From: Streptomyces sp. NBC_00271
Lineage (GTDB): Bacteria > Actinomycetota > Actinomycetes > Streptomycetales > Streptomycetaceae
Assembly (NCBI RefSeq): GCF_036178845.1
Contig: NZ_CP108070.1
Span: 3,906,001-3,970,000, forward strand
DNA: 64,000 nt
Direction of reading: 5' to 3'
The position numbers were made by a program, and so were the translations under genes. The notes under the pieces are model-generated. The model did not search any database. It saw only the letters and a list, made by a program, of their open reading frames with translations, and had not been told where the DNA came from. Position 1 is the first letter of the stretch. Every line of letters begins with the position of its first letter. This document shows, one piece after another, positions 33,495-43,284 of the stretch.

Positions 33495-33959
33495 CGCCGT
33501 CACCCCCCGTCCCTGCCACCCCGGCCGCCCTCGTCAGGCGTCGACCCGTCCCTCATGACGCGATCGACCCCAGGCACCTCCCCGTGACTGCACCGGTGAG
33601 ACTCTTCGGACTCCAGCCGCCCCAAAGCCCCTGCACGCCCCGGGCCGCGAAGCGCTTACCGTCGCCGGGGCGAACCACGAACCCGCCGATGTCGCAATAC
33701 GCTCACAGAAGCCGGGAACCCCTTTACAGGAAAACGAGGGATATCCCTACATCCGGGGCGAGGGTGACGTCATACCGTCCCAAATACCAATCATTCGCGG
33801 CCACTTGGTGTTTCCTTGGCCTTCTCATTCCCCTGGCATGAACGGTTCATCGCCAGAGTGACCCCAGCGTGATCCATTCCGTGCGTCCTCAATTCCGGCA
33901 CACGGTCTCGCACATCACGAACGACCACACATGCGACGAACCGCATCGCAGGGGGTTTT
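33495..33959 (+). other. Upstream region of the sedolisin gene
   Basis: 465 bp without a recognisable gene; A/T-richer than its surroundings, as expected of a promoter. AGGGGG just before ATG 33960 is the ribosome site. I see no clear operator. Confidence 0.4.
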
Positions 33960-35909
33960 ATGAGATCCAATCGCGCCACCATGCGCGCCGGGGTGAGCAT
34001 GGCAGCAACACTGCCGCTGCTCGCCGGCGCGCTGGCGCTCGGTATACCCACGGCCAACGCCGCGGACGGTCCCAGCCGGGACACCCTCACGGGCACCAAG
34101 CCCGCGTGGGCCACGGCGAAGGCGGACAAGGGGGCCTCGTCCGACAACTCCCAGGTCTTCGCCCGGGTCTACCTGGCCGGCCGGAACGCTGCCGGTCTGG
34201 CCGCGTACGCCAAGGCCGTGTCCGACCCGAACTCGGCCTCGTACGGCAAGTACCTCAGCGCCAAGCAGACGCAGACCCGTTTCGGTGCCACCAAGGCGCA
34301 GGTCGCCGCGGTGACCTCGTGGCTGAAGTCGGCGGGCCTGAAGGTCACCGGCACCACGCAGCACTACGTCTCCGTCACCGGTGACGTGGCCGCCGCCGAG
34401 AAGGCGTTCGGCACCCAGCTGCACAACTACGCCAAGGGCAACAAGACCTACCGCGCGCCGTCGAAGACGGCCTCCGCGCCGGCCGCCCTCAACGGCGCCG
34501 TCCTGACCGTCACCGGCCTGGACAACGCCCCGCACAAGGCGACGCACGACGACACGCTGCCGCCCCCGGACGCGGTCTTCAAGAACTCCGGGCCGTTCTC
34601 CTCGTACTACGGCTCGAACACCGCGAGCACCCTGCCGAACGCGTACGGCAAGAAGATCCCGTACGCGATCGAGGGTTACACGGGCAAGCAGCTGCGCGCC
34701 GCCTACGGCGCGGGCAAGCGCACCGGCAAGGGTGTGCGGGTCGCCATCACCGACGCGTACGCCTCGCCGACCATCGCGTTCGACGCGGCCACGTACGCCA
34801 AGAAGCACGGTGACTCGGCGTACAGCAGCAGCCAGCTGCGTCAGGTGCTGCCCGGCACCTACACGCAGACCGAGGCGTGCGGTGCGGCCGGCTGGTACGG
34901 CGAGGAGACCCTCGACGTCGAGGCCGTGCACGCCGTCGCGCCGGACGCGAGCATCACCTACGTGGGTGCCGCGTCCTGCTTCGACAACGATCTGCTCGAC
35001 TCGCTGAACAAGATCGTCGACAACCACCTGGCCGACATCGTCTCCAACTCGTGGGGCGACATCGAGGCCAACCAGACGCCGGACCTCGCGGCCGCCTACG
35101 ACCAGACCTTCCAGTTCGGCGCGGTCGAGGGCATCGGCTTCTACTTCTCCTCCGGTGACAACGGTGACGAGGTCGCCAACACCGGCACGAAGCAGGTCGA
35201 CACCCCGGCCAACTCGGCGTGGGTGACGGCGGTCGGCGGTACGTCGCTGGCGGTCGGCAAGGGCGACAAGTACCAGTTCGAGACCGGCTGGGGCACCGAG
35301 AAGGCCTCGCTCGCGGCCGACGGCAAGAGCTGGACCGGCTTCCCGGGCGCGTTCACCTCGGGCGCGGGCGGCGGCACCAGCAAGACCGTGGCGCAGCCCT
35401 TCTACCAGAAGGCTGTCGTGCCCGGCGCGCTCGCCAAGGCCAACGGCACGACGGCCATGCGCACCGTGCCGGACATCGCGGCGGTCGCCGACCCCAACAC
35501 CGGTTTCAAGGTCGGCCAGACGCAGACCTTCCCGGACGGGTCCCAGCAGTACAGCGAGTACCGGATCGGCGGCACCTCGCTCGCCGCGCCGGTGATCGCG
35601 GCCGTCCAGGCCCTGGCCCAGGAGGCGCGCGGCGGCAAGGCGATCGGTTTCGCCAACCCGTCGATCTACGCGAAGTACGGCTCCAAGGCGTACCACGACG
35701 TGACGGACACCCCCACGGGCTCCGAACTCGCCGTGGCGCGCGTGGACTTCGCCAACTCCATCGACGCCTCGGGCGGTCTGCTCACCTCCGTCCGCAGCCT
35801 CGGCAAGGACAGCTCCCTGAAGGCCGTGCGCGGCTACGACGACGTCACCGGTGTGGGCACGCCCACCTCGGGCTACGTCGAGTCGTACCGCTCCAAGCAC
35901 GGTCACTGA
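33960..35909 (+). CDS. Secreted sedolisin-family (S53) serine-carboxyl peptidase
   Basis: A 649-residue exported protease. Signal peptide about 1-35 (ends PTANAA). The pro-domain (about 60-190) contains the pro-kumamolisin pattern NSASYGKYLSAKQTQTRFGA. In the catalytic domain, the triad is E315 and D319 (GEETLDVEAVHA) plus S540 (RIGGTSLAAP), and D400 in FSSGDNGDE is the oxyanion Asp. The C-terminal Ca-site motif is YDDVTGVGTP. Probably autoprocessed and active at low pH. It stands alone with its own terminator. Confidence 0.95.
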   Translation: MRSNRATMRAGVSMAATLPLLAGALALGIPTANAADGPSRDTLTGTKPAWATAKADKGASSDNSQVFARVYLAGRNAAGLAAYAKAVSDPNSASYGKYLSAKQTQTRFGATKAQVAAVTSWLKSAGLKVTGTTQHYVSVTGDVAAAEKAFGTQLHNYAKGNKTYRAPSKTASAPAALNGAVLTVTGLDNAPHKATHDDTLPPPDAVFKNSGPFSSYYGSNTASTLPNAYGKKIPYAIEGYTGKQLRAAYGAGKRTGKGVRVAITDAYASPTIAFDAATYAKKHGDSAYSSSQLRQVLPGTYTQTEACGAAGWYGEETLDVEAVHAVAPDASITYVGAASCFDNDLLDSLNKIVDNHLADIVSNSWGDIEANQTPDLAAAYDQTFQFGAVEGIGFYFSSGDNGDEVANTGTKQVDTPANSAWVTAVGGTSLAVGKGDKYQFETGWGTEKASLAADGKSWTGFPGAFTSGAGGGTSKTVAQPFYQKAVVPGALAKANGTTAMRTVPDIAAVADPNTGFKVGQTQTFPDGSQQYSEYRIGGTSLAAPVIAAVQALAQEARGGKAIGFANPSIYAKYGSKAYHDVTDTPTGSELAVARVDFANSIDASGGLLTSVRSLGKDSSLKAVRGYDDVTGVGTPTSGYVESYRSKHGH

Positions 35910-35933
35910 CGGTCCTCCGTCACCTCTCCGCTG

Positions 35934-35960
35934 CGCCCGCCCCTCATCGAGGGGCGGGCG
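35934..35960 (+). terminator. Hairpin after the sedolisin gene
   Basis: Perfect 12 bp arms CGCCCGCCCCTC/complement with a 3-base loop. Confidence 0.85.
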
Positions 35961-36161
35961 TCCGCGTTTCCGGGCGGCGGACGGACGGACAGCCCAGCGG
36001 CGCCACATACCCCGTGGGGGTAATCCGCGGGCGGGCCGACGAGGAGTCCGGCACGGTGGGGACGGCCGACGCCGTTCACCGCACCGCACCGCACTGCCGC
36101 GCCGGAGGCCCGGGCGTCTCCACGTGGGGCGCCCCACACCCCATTGTGTCGCTCTGACGAT

Positions 36162-36167
36162 TACACT
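36162..36167 (+). promoter_or_regulatory. Candidate -10 box of a leaderless nadE transcript
   Basis: TACACT ends 6 bp before GTG 36174, with no Shine-Dalgarno. Confidence 0.5.
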
Positions 36168-36173
36168 GGGCCC

Positions 36174-37928
36174 GTGCCTCAACTACGCCTCGCCCTGAAT
36201 CAGATCGACTCGACCGTCGGCGATCTCACCGCCAACGCCGAGGCGATCGTCCGTTGGACCCGGCACTCCGCCGAGCAGGGAGCGCATCTGGTGGCGTTCC
36301 CCGAGATGGTGCTGACCGGGTATCCCGTCGAGGACCTGGCCCTGCGGTCGTCCTTCGTCGAGGCCTCCCGCGCGGCGCTGCGCGCGCTGGCCGCGCGGCT
36401 GGCCGACGAGGGCTTCGGAGAGCTACCGGTGATCGTCGGCTACCTCGACCGGTCCGAGACCGCCCAGCCGAAGTACGGGCAGCCGGCCGGCGCCCCGCAG
36501 AACGCCGCCGCCGTGCTCCACGGGGGCCGGGTGGCGCTGACCTTCGCCAAGCACCACCTTCCGAACTACGGCGTGTTCGACGAGTTCCGCTACTTCGTGC
36601 CCGGCGACACCATGCCGGTCGTGCGGGTGCACGGGATCGACGTGGCCCTCGCCATCTGCGAGGACCTCTGGCAGGACGGCGGGCGCGTGCCGGCCGCCCG
36701 GTCCGCCGGGGCCGGGCTGCTGCTCTCCATCAACGCCTCGCCGTACGAGCGCGACAAGGACGACACCCGCCTCGAACTGGTGCGCAAGCGGGCCCAGGAG
36801 GCCGGCTGCACCACCGCCTACCTCGCCATGATCGGCGGGCAGGACGAGCTGGTCTTCGACGGCGACTCCATCGTGGTCGACCGGGACGGGGAGGTCGTCG
36901 CACGCGCGCCGCAGTTCGCGGAGGGGTGCGTCGTACTGGACCTGGAGCTGCCGGCGGGTGCCGCCGAGCCGGTGACGGGCGTCGTCGACGACGGGCTGCG
37001 GATCGAGCGGCTGGTGCTGTCGGGGGAACCGCTGCCCGCGTACGAGGCGGAGCTCGCCGGCGGGTACGCGGAGCGGCTCGACGCCGACGAGGAGGTCTAC
37101 TCGGCGCTGGTCGTCGGCCTGCGGGCGTACGTCGCGAAGAACGGGTTCCGGTCCGTGCTGATCGGACTGTCCGGCGGCATCGACTCGGCGCTGGTCGCGG
37201 CGATCGCGTGCGACGCGCTGGGTGCGCAGAACGTGTACGGGGTGTCGATGCCGTCGAAGTACTCCTCCGACCACTCCAAGGGGGACGCGGCGGAGCTGGC
37301 GCGGCGGACGGGGCTGAACTTCCGGACGGTGGCGATCGAGCCGATGTTCGACGCGTATATGTCGTCGCTGGGGCTGACCGGGCTGGCGGAGGAGAACCTC
37401 CAGTCGCGCCTGCGAGGCACGATGCTGATGGCCATCTCCAACCAGGAGGGGCACATCGTGCTGGCGCCGGGGAACAAGTCCGAGCTGGCGGTGGGGTATT
37501 CGACGCTGTACGGCGACTCCGTGGGCGCGTACGGGCCCATCAAGGACGTGTACAAGACGTCGATCTTCCGGCTGGCGGAGTGGCGGAACCGGGCGGCGGC
37601 CGAGCGGGGGCAGACCCCGCCGATCCCCGAGAACTCGATCACCAAGCCGCCGAGCGCGGAGCTGCGTCCCGACCAGGTCGACACGGACTCCCTCCCCGAC
37701 TATCCCGTGCTGGACGCGATCCTCGAGCGGTATGTGGACCGGGACGAGGGGGCGGACGGGATCGTCGCGGCGGGGTTCGACCGGGAGCTGGTGGTGAAGA
37801 CGCTGCGGATGGTGGACACGGCGGAGTACAAGCGCCGGCAGTATCCGCCGGGCACGAAGATCTCCGCCAAGGGGTTCGGGAAGGACCGGCGGCTTCCGAT
37901 CACCAATCGGTGGCGCGAGCACGCGTGA
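36174..37928 (+). CDS. nadE: Glutamine-dependent NAD+ synthetase
   Basis: Catalyses the last step of NAD biosynthesis, amidating nicotinic acid adenine dinucleotide with ammonia from glutamine. The 584-residue protein starts at GTG 36174. The N-terminal nitrilase-type glutaminase domain has the E44-K126-C162 triad (AFPEMVLTGY; TFAKHHLPNYG; LAICEDLW). The C-terminal synthetase domain has the P-loop GLSGGIDSAL at 331-340, then SMPSKYSSDHSKGDA. It stands alone between two repeats; the other five frames are open by bias. Confidence 0.95.
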   Translation: MPQLRLALNQIDSTVGDLTANAEAIVRWTRHSAEQGAHLVAFPEMVLTGYPVEDLALRSSFVEASRAALRALAARLADEGFGELPVIVGYLDRSETAQPKYGQPAGAPQNAAAVLHGGRVALTFAKHHLPNYGVFDEFRYFVPGDTMPVVRVHGIDVALAICEDLWQDGGRVPAARSAGAGLLLSINASPYERDKDDTRLELVRKRAQEAGCTTAYLAMIGGQDELVFDGDSIVVDRDGEVVARAPQFAEGCVVLDLELPAGAAEPVTGVVDDGLRIERLVLSGEPLPAYEAELAGGYAERLDADEEVYSALVVGLRAYVAKNGFRSVLIGLSGGIDSALVAAIACDALGAQNVYGVSMPSKYSSDHSKGDAAELARRTGLNFRTVAIEPMFDAYMSSLGLTGLAEENLQSRLRGTMLMAISNQEGHIVLAPGNKSELAVGYSTLYGDSVGAYGPIKDVYKTSIFRLAEWRNRAAAERGQTPPIPENSITKPPSAELRPDQVDTDSLPDYPVLDAILERYVDRDEGADGIVAAGFDRELVVKTLRMVDTAEYKRRQYPPGTKISAKGFGKDRRLPITNRWREHA

Positions 37929-37952
37929 CGCCGTCGGGGGCGGGGGGGGTGT

Positions 37953-38076
37953 TTCGCCCCCGCCGCCCCTACCCGTCCCATCCCTGGGGCTCCGCCCCCA
38001 GACCCCCCGGGTGAGTTCTTTGGCTGCGGGCCTGTGGGGGCTGGGCGCGCAGTTCCCCGCGCCCCTTGGGCGCGGG
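37953..38076. repeat. Dispersed modular intergenic repeat, copy 1
   Basis: Module A (TTCGCCCCCGCCGCCCCTAC through CTCCGCCCCCAGACCCCC) is shared with copies at 44274 and 57201. Module B (GGCTGCGGGCCTGTGGGGGC through CAGTTCCCCGCGCCCCT) appears inverted in the copy at 57201. Similar sequences are widespread between Streptomyces genes. Confidence 0.8.
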
Positions 38077-38084
38077 TCCTTGCG

Positions 38085-39308
38085 TCAGTGATTCGCGTGT
38101 TCCGGGTGTGGGGGGACGTGGGTCGCGACCAGGCGGCCCGGCGTGGGGGCGGGGACCTCGGCGCGGCGGCGGTCCACGGTGTACGCCGTCGCGGCGACCG
38201 CGAGGCCGAGGACGGCGAGCAGAGCACCCGCCAGCGCGGGCGACGTCGTACCGAAGCCCGCGGCCAGCGCGATGCCGCCGATCCACGCACCGCCGGCGTT
38301 CGCGAGGTTGAACGCGGCCTGGTTGGCGGAGGACGCCAGGGACGGCGCGGCGGAGGCCTTCTCCATGACCATCAGCTGGAGGGGCGAGCCGGTGATGAAG
38401 GCGGCGGCGCCGAGGAGGGTGACCGCGACGGCCGCACTCCACTGTGCGCTCATGAGGACGGGGAAGAGGGCGAGGACCGTGACCAGCGAGACGAGCCCGC
38501 CGAAGAGGGTGCCGCGCAGGGAGTGGTCCGCGAGGCGGCCGCCCACGAGGTTGCCGACCGTCGCTCCGACGCCGAACAGCGCGAGCAGCAGCGTGACGCT
38601 GGAGTCGGCGTACCCGGCGGAGTCCGTGAGCATCGGCGTGATGTAGCTGTACGCGGAGAAGAGGGCGCCGAAGCCCGCGACCGTCGTACCGAGGGCCAGC
38701 CAGACGGGGAGCGAACGCAGGGCGGCCAGTTCGCCGCGCAGGCCGCCCGTGGGGCCGTGCGTGTGGTCGCGCGGGATGAGGAACGCGAGCGAGGCTATCG
38801 CCGCCAGACCGATCGCGCTCACGCCGAGGAAGGTGGCCCGCCAGCCGAAGTGCTGGCCGATGAAGGTGGCGACGGGGACGCCCGCGATGTTCGCGACGGT
38901 CAGGCCGAGGAACATCAGCGAGACGGAGCGCGCCTTGCGCTCGGGGGCGACGAGGTTGGTGGCGACGACGGCGCCGACGCCGAAGAAGGCGCCGTGCGGC
39001 AGACCGCTGACGAAGCGGGCGGCGAGCAGCCAGTGGTAGTCGGGGGCGAAGGCGGAGAGCGCGTTGCCGGCCACGAAGAGCCCCATCAGGGCGATGAGGA
39101 CCTTGCGGCGGGACATCCGGGCGGTGGCCGCGGCGAGCAGCGGGGCGCCGATCACCACGCCGAGGGCGTAGGCCGAGACGAGGTGTCCGGCGCTGGGGAT
39201 GGATATGTGGAGGTCGTCCGCGACGTCGGGCAGCAGGCCCATCATCACGAACTCGGTGGTACCGATGCCGAAGGCGCCCACGGCTAGGGCGAGCAGGGCC
39301 AGAGGCAT
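38085..39308 (-). CDS. MFS transporter, DHA1/AraJ-like drug exporter type
   Basis: A 407-residue protein with twelve hydrophobic segments. The first is ALLALAVGAFGIGTTEFVMM, the hallmark of the AraJ/chloramphenicol-exporter branch; RMSRRKVLIALMGLFVAGN is the loop 2-3 motif. Proton-coupled efflux of small molecules is expected, the substrate is unknown. ATG 39308 follows a short AAAGG. It ends in a His-rich tail (PPHPEHANH). A large palindrome lies 113 bp upstream. Confidence 0.85.
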   Translation of the reverse strand: MPLALLALAVGAFGIGTTEFVMMGLLPDVADDLHISIPSAGHLVSAYALGVVIGAPLLAAATARMSRRKVLIALMGLFVAGNALSAFAPDYHWLLAARFVSGLPHGAFFGVGAVVATNLVAPERKARSVSLMFLGLTVANIAGVPVATFIGQHFGWRATFLGVSAIGLAAIASLAFLIPRDHTHGPTGGLRGELAALRSLPVWLALGTTVAGFGALFSAYSYITPMLTDSAGYADSSVTLLLALFGVGATVGNLVGGRLADHSLRGTLFGGLVSLVTVLALFPVLMSAQWSAAVAVTLLGAAAFITGSPLQLMVMEKASAAPSLASSANQAAFNLANAGGAWIGGIALAAGFGTTSPALAGALLAVLGLAVAATAYTVDRRRAEVPAPTPGRLVATHVPPHPEHANH

Positions 39309-39420
39309 GAGGGGCCTTTCAGAGGAGCGGAGTGCAAAGCGGAGAACAGGACGGGCGGGGACGAGCCCGGGTTCGTGGGTGTGCGCCCCAGTGGCCGGGG
39401 GCGCATGAACACACGGACGC

Positions 39421-39446
39421 GCCCGTGCACACCGGTGTGCACGGGC
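39421..39446. terminator. Perfect 26 bp palindrome
   Basis: GCCCGTGCACACC and its exact complement meet without a loop. It lies downstream of the EEP gene and upstream of the MFS gene, both on the minus strand, so it may terminate the first or be an operator of the second. Confidence 0.6.
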
Positions 39447-39498
39447 TCTCTAAGTTCACCTGTGGAACAAAGTCTCGCAGGCCCAGTATTCCAGGAGG

Positions 39499-40557
39499 TT
39501 AAGACCCGGTTGCCGCGAGCTTGACCCGGGCGGCGATCGGGAGGTGGTCGCTGCCGGTCCTGGGCAGGGTCCAGGAGGTCACCGGCTCGATGCCCTTGAC
39601 CATGATCTGGTCGATCCGGGCCATCGGGAACGACGCGGGCCAGCTGAACCCGAAGCCGCTGCCCGCCGCGCCCTGGGTGGAGCGCATCTGCGAGGTGACG
39701 GCGTTCAGCGCGCGGTCGTTCATCGTGCCGTTGAGGTCGCCGAGCAGGACGACCTTCTGCAGTGCCTCGTCGGCGATCGCCTCACCGAGCGCGTCGGCGC
39801 TCCGGTCGCGCTGGCGGGCGGTGAACCCGGCCTGCAGCTTCACCCGGACCGAGGGCAGATGGGCGACGTACACCGCGACCTGGCCGTTCGGGGTCGTCAC
39901 CGTGGCGCGCATCGCGCGCGTCCAGCCGAGCTTGATGTCGACGGGCTTGGTGCCGGTCATCGGGTACTTGCTCCACAGCCCGACGGTGCCCTCCACGGAG
40001 TGGTACTTGTACGTCGGGGCGAGTGCCTTCTCGTACGTGGGGACGGCCGTGGCCTTCAGCTCCTCCAGGGCCACCACGTCGGCGCCGGACGCGGCCACGT
40101 CACGGGCGGTACGGGAAGGGTCCGGGTTCTCCGCGTTGACGTTGTGCGTGGCGACGGTCAGTTCGCCGCCGGCACCGGTCCGATCGGTGAGCAGTCCGCC
40201 GAACAGGTTCAGCCAGACGATCGCGGGCAGCACGACGGCGATCAGGGCGCTCGCGGACTTCCGTACGAGGCCGAGGACCAGCAGGACGGGGATGAAGACG
40301 CCGAGCCACGGCAGGAACGTCTCGGTGAGACTGCCGAGGTTGCCGATCCTGTTGGGGATCTGCGCGTGCAGCAGCATCACCAGGGCGAGGATCAGGGCGA
40401 GCGCGGCCAGGACCAGTCCGCGGCGCCAGATGCCGCGGTCGCCGCGCCAGGAGCCCAGCGAGCGCCGGAGCTTGTCCAGCAGGCGCCGAAGCCGGGGACC
40501 TCGACGCTCGGGTCCCGAGCCGTCGCTGCCCGTCTCCGTCACGTACGCCTGCGCCAT
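39499..40557 (-). CDS. Endonuclease/exonuclease/phosphatase-family membrane protein
   Basis: A 352-residue protein: basic cytoplasmic N terminus, three hydrophobic helices between about 45 and 120 (RGLVLAALALILALVMLLHA; PWLGVFIPVLLVLGLV; ALIAVVLPAIVWLNLF), then an extracytoplasmic EEP domain. Active-site residues are visible in THNVNAENPD, EELKA, LLGDLNGTMND and TGSDHLPIAARV. It is probably a phosphodiesterase (nucleic acid, nucleotide or lipid), and the substrate is not identifiable. Confidence 0.88.
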   Translation of the reverse strand: MAQAYVTETGSDGSGPERRGPRLRRLLDKLRRSLGSWRGDRGIWRRGLVLAALALILALVMLLHAQIPNRIGNLGSLTETFLPWLGVFIPVLLVLGLVRKSASALIAVVLPAIVWLNLFGGLLTDRTGAGGELTVATHNVNAENPDPSRTARDVAASGADVVALEELKATAVPTYEKALAPTYKYHSVEGTVGLWSKYPMTGTKPVDIKLGWTRAMRATVTTPNGQVAVYVAHLPSVRVKLQAGFTARQRDRSADALGEAIADEALQKVVLLGDLNGTMNDRALNAVTSQMRSTQGAAGSGFGFSWPASFPMARIDQIMVKGIEPVTSWTLPRTGSDHLPIAARVKLAATGS

Positions 40558-40791
40558 ACCTTCGCCTCACAACCTGCCGTGCACACCGTCAGCCCCTCGG
40601 ATACGACCCTAGGGGATGATCGGCGTCGATCTCGCCGTCCGGGGACGGCCGTACGGGCACGAGGACGAACAACTCGGCGTTCGGAGTTCCGAATACGGGG
40701 CGGAGCGCGGCCTCTGTGACGAAACGCGCACATTCGGCGCATCGGCCGAGAGGATGAATGCGAGGATGAATGAGAGGAACGAGAGGACGAA

Positions 40792-41412
40792 CTAGGGGCG
40801 GTCGGGACGCAGTCCCGCGAGTACCGTGTCGACGATCTGTTCGGCCAGGTCCTCGGGGAGTTCGGCGTCCGGGCGCATGACGGCGCGTACCAGCATGGGG
40901 CCGACGAAGAGGTCGTTGATGACCTCGATGTCCACGTCGTCGCGGAGCTCGCCGTCCCGCTGTCCGCGGCGCAGGACCTCGAAGGTGGTCAGGCGCCGCG
41001 GTTCGATGACGATCGCCTGGTACGCGGCCCAGATCTTGGGGCTGGACTTGATCTGGGCGTAGACGTTGTGCAGGAGCGCCGAGGAGCGGCTGGCCAGGCC
41101 CCGCTGGCGCAGCGGCTCCAGAAGGGCTATCAGGTCGTCGCGCATCGAGGTGCCCGGGAGTTCGGTGTCCGGAGGCTCGGTGGCGCGCATGACGTCGACG
41201 AAGAGTTCCTCCTTGCCGCTCCAACGGCGGTAGATGGTCGCCTTGCCGACGCCCGCGGTCCTGGCCAGGCGTTCGATGGAGATCTCCGCGAGGGGGACGC
41301 CGTCCTCCAGGAGTTTTATCGCGCCCTCGATGATGGAGCGCTCGACGGCCTCGCTGCGGGGACGCCCCCGGGGGGACCCCTCTTGCCTGGCTGGGCTGTC
41401 CGCGAGGCTCAC
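40792..41412 (-). CDS. TetR-family regulator of the DHA2 exporter
   Basis: A 206-residue repressor. I prefer GTG 41412 (AAGGAG nearby) over an upstream ATG at 41445, which would overlap the ribosome region. DNA-binding segment: ISIERLARTAGVGKATIYRR. It lies 52 bp after, and on the same strand as, the DHA2 transporter gene, and an operator palindrome stands before that gene, so it probably controls both as one operon. Confidence 0.88.
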   Translation of the reverse strand: MSLADSPARQEGSPRGRPRSEAVERSIIEGAIKLLEDGVPLAEISIERLARTAGVGKATIYRRWSGKEELFVDVMRATEPPDTELPGTSMRDDLIALLEPLRQRGLASRSSALLHNVYAQIKSSPKIWAAYQAIVIEPRRLTTFEVLRRGQRDGELRDDVDIEVINDLFVGPMLVRAVMRPDAELPEDLAEQIVDTVLAGLRPDRP

Positions 41413-41464
41413 GTGTCGCTCCTTTCCTTGGTGGTACTGGCGCAATTCTCCCTGCTGCGCCCTG

Positions 41465-43057
41465 TCAGTGCTCGGCGGCCACCAACTCCGTCTCCTCCTT
41501 GCCCTGTTGCGGGGTCGAACTGCGGCCCGGCAGGAACAGGGCCACGATCACGGCACCGACCAGCGCGATGCCCGCACCGCACAAGGCGGTGACGTGCATG
41601 GCGTGCAGGAAGGCGTCGTTGGCCGGGGTGATGAGGGCGTCGCCCCGGGGGCCGAGCTTGGCGGCGACGCCGAGGGTGGCCTCGATGGACTCCCCCGCGG
41701 TATGCCGCAGGCCGGCCGGGAGGAGGGTGAGCTTGTCCTCGATGCCGTTGCGGTAGGCCGAGGAGAGGACCGAGCCGAGGACCGCGATGCCGAGGGCGCC
41801 GCCGACCTGACGGAAGACGTTGCTCAGGGCGGAGGCGGAGCCGGCCTTCTCGCGCGGCAGGGCCTGCATGATGACGACGCTGGTCGGGGTCATGATGTGC
41901 GCCATGCCGGTGCCCATGAGGAAGAAGATGACCTCGAGGAGCCAGATCGGCGTGTCCGCGTCCAGGGTCGCGAAGGCGCCGAGCATCGCACCGAGCAGCA
42001 GCAGGCCCGCGGTGCACGTGGCCCGGTTGCCGAAGCGGTCGACGACGAGGCGGGCGCGCGGCGCGAAGAAGAGCTGGGCGGCGGCGAGCGGCAGCAGCAG
42101 CACACCGGTCTTCAGCGGCGAGTAGCCCCGCACGCTCTGGGTGTAGAAGACGGAGAAGAAGGTCACACCCATCATCGCGAAGAACACGAGCGCGATGGCG
42201 GTGATGGCGGCCGAGAAAACCTTGTTCTTGAAGTAGGAGATGTCGATGGACGGATGGTCGCTGCGCTTCTCGTAGACGACGAAGCAGACGATGACGGCGA
42301 TTCCGGCGCCGATGGTCGCGAGGACCTTCGCGTCGGTGAAGGAGGCGAGCTGGCCGCCCTTGATGATGCCGTAAACGAGCAGGACGAGCCCTATGACCGA
42401 CAGGACGACACCGACGAGGTCGATGCGGCCGGGGCTCGGGTCGCGGGAGTCCGGGACCAGCCAGAACATCAGGCCGAGCGCGAGCAGCACGATCGGCACG
42501 TTGATCAGGAAGACCGAGCCCCACCAGAAGTGGGCGAGGAGCACGCCGCCGGTGATCGGGCCGATGGCGATGGCGATGCCGACACCGCCGGCCCAGATGC
42601 CGATGGCCTTGGGCTGCTCCTCGCGCTCGAAGACGTTCATGAGGACGGCGAGGGTGGCGGGCATCACGAAGGCGGCGCCGAAGCCCATCAGCGCGCGGAA
42701 GACGATGAGCTGGACGGGCGAGCCGGCCTCCGCGGCCAGCGCGGAGCCGGTGCCGAAGACGGCGAGTCCGGCGAGCAGGACCTTCTTGCGGCCGAGCCGG
42801 TCGCCGAGGAGACCCGCGGTGAACAGCAGCCCCGCGAAGACGAGCGTGTAGGCGTTGATGGCCCACTCCAGCTCGCTCTGGGTGGCGCCGAGTCCGGTGG
42901 GCGCCGGCGTCGAGATCGTCTTGATCGCGACGTTGAGGATGGAGTTGTCCAGCACCACTATCAACAGGCTGAGCATGAGCACGCCGAGAATGGCCCAGCG
43001 GCGCCGATGGACCGCTTCGGGCACGCGCCGTTCGACGTGGGCTGCGGGAGTTGTCAT
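41465..43057 (-). CDS. MFS transporter, DHA2 (14-helix) drug exporter type
   Basis: A 530-residue exporter with 14 hydrophobic segments. Diagnostic sequences: [18 protein letters not shown] (helix 1), [20 protein letters not shown] (loop motif A) and [20 protein letters not shown] (motif C). Proton-driven efflux of hydrophobic or antibiotic molecules is likely. It is preceded by a 19 bp palindrome resembling TetR-type operators, and followed by its probable repressor. Confidence 0.9.
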   Translation of the reverse strand: MTTPAAHVERRVPEAVHRRRWAILGVLMLSLLIVVLDNSILNVAIKTISTPAPTGLGATQSELEWAINAYTLVFAGLLFTAGLLGDRLGRKKVLLAGLAVFGTGSALAAEAGSPVQLIVFRALMGFGAAFVMPATLAVLMNVFEREEQPKAIGIWAGGVGIAIAIGPITGGVLLAHFWWGSVFLINVPIVLLALGLMFWLVPDSRDPSPGRIDLVGVVLSVIGLVLLVYGIIKGGQLASFTDAKVLATIGAGIAVIVCFVVYEKRSDHPSIDISYFKNKVFSAAITAIALVFFAMMGVTFFSVFYTQSVRGYSPLKTGVLLLPLAAAQLFFAPRARLVVDRFGNRATCTAGLLLLGAMLGAFATLDADTPIWLLEVIFFLMGTGMAHIMTPTSVVIMQALPREKAGSASALSNVFRQVGGALGIAVLGSVLSSAYRNGIEDKLTLLPAGLRHTAGESIEATLGVAAKLGPRGDALITPANDAFLHAMHVTALCGAGIALVGAVIVALFLPGRSSTPQQGKEETELVAAEH

Positions 43058-43080
43058 GGGCCGGAGCCTATCGATTTCCG

Positions 43081-43099
43081 ATACGGGACCGTCTCGTAT
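43081..43099. promoter_or_regulatory. TetR-type operator upstream of the DHA2 gene
   Basis: ATACGGGACCGTCTCGTAT, palindromic except for one pair and the centre, 24 bp before ATG 43057. It resembles known TetR-family operators in Streptomyces exporters. Confidence 0.7.
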
Positions 43100-43284
43100 C
43101 GTAAATCCTTTACAGAGACCTTACGAAGAGATGGGTCTACGGCCCACCCTGGACGTACGTCGCGGGTCCATCCGAGACATGCATCGCTCGCCCCGGTCTG
43201 GCCCCCGGTGGCACGAGGTGCCACCATGTAGGGGGTCCGGGGACGCCGTCAGGGCGCCTCGAGATGACAGAAGGAGCCGTTGCG

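Noticed and set aside
37929..37952. G-run (GGGGGCGGGGGGGG) after nadE as a G-quadruplex or frameshift site
   Set aside because: It lies outside coding sequence and is not clearly arranged in four separate G tracts.
40589..40770. Protein-like segment GRCAECARFVTEAALRPV on the minus strand
   Set aside because: Looks partly protein-like, but I found no start codon or ribosome site for that frame, and the longer frame overlaps the TetR gene antiphase.
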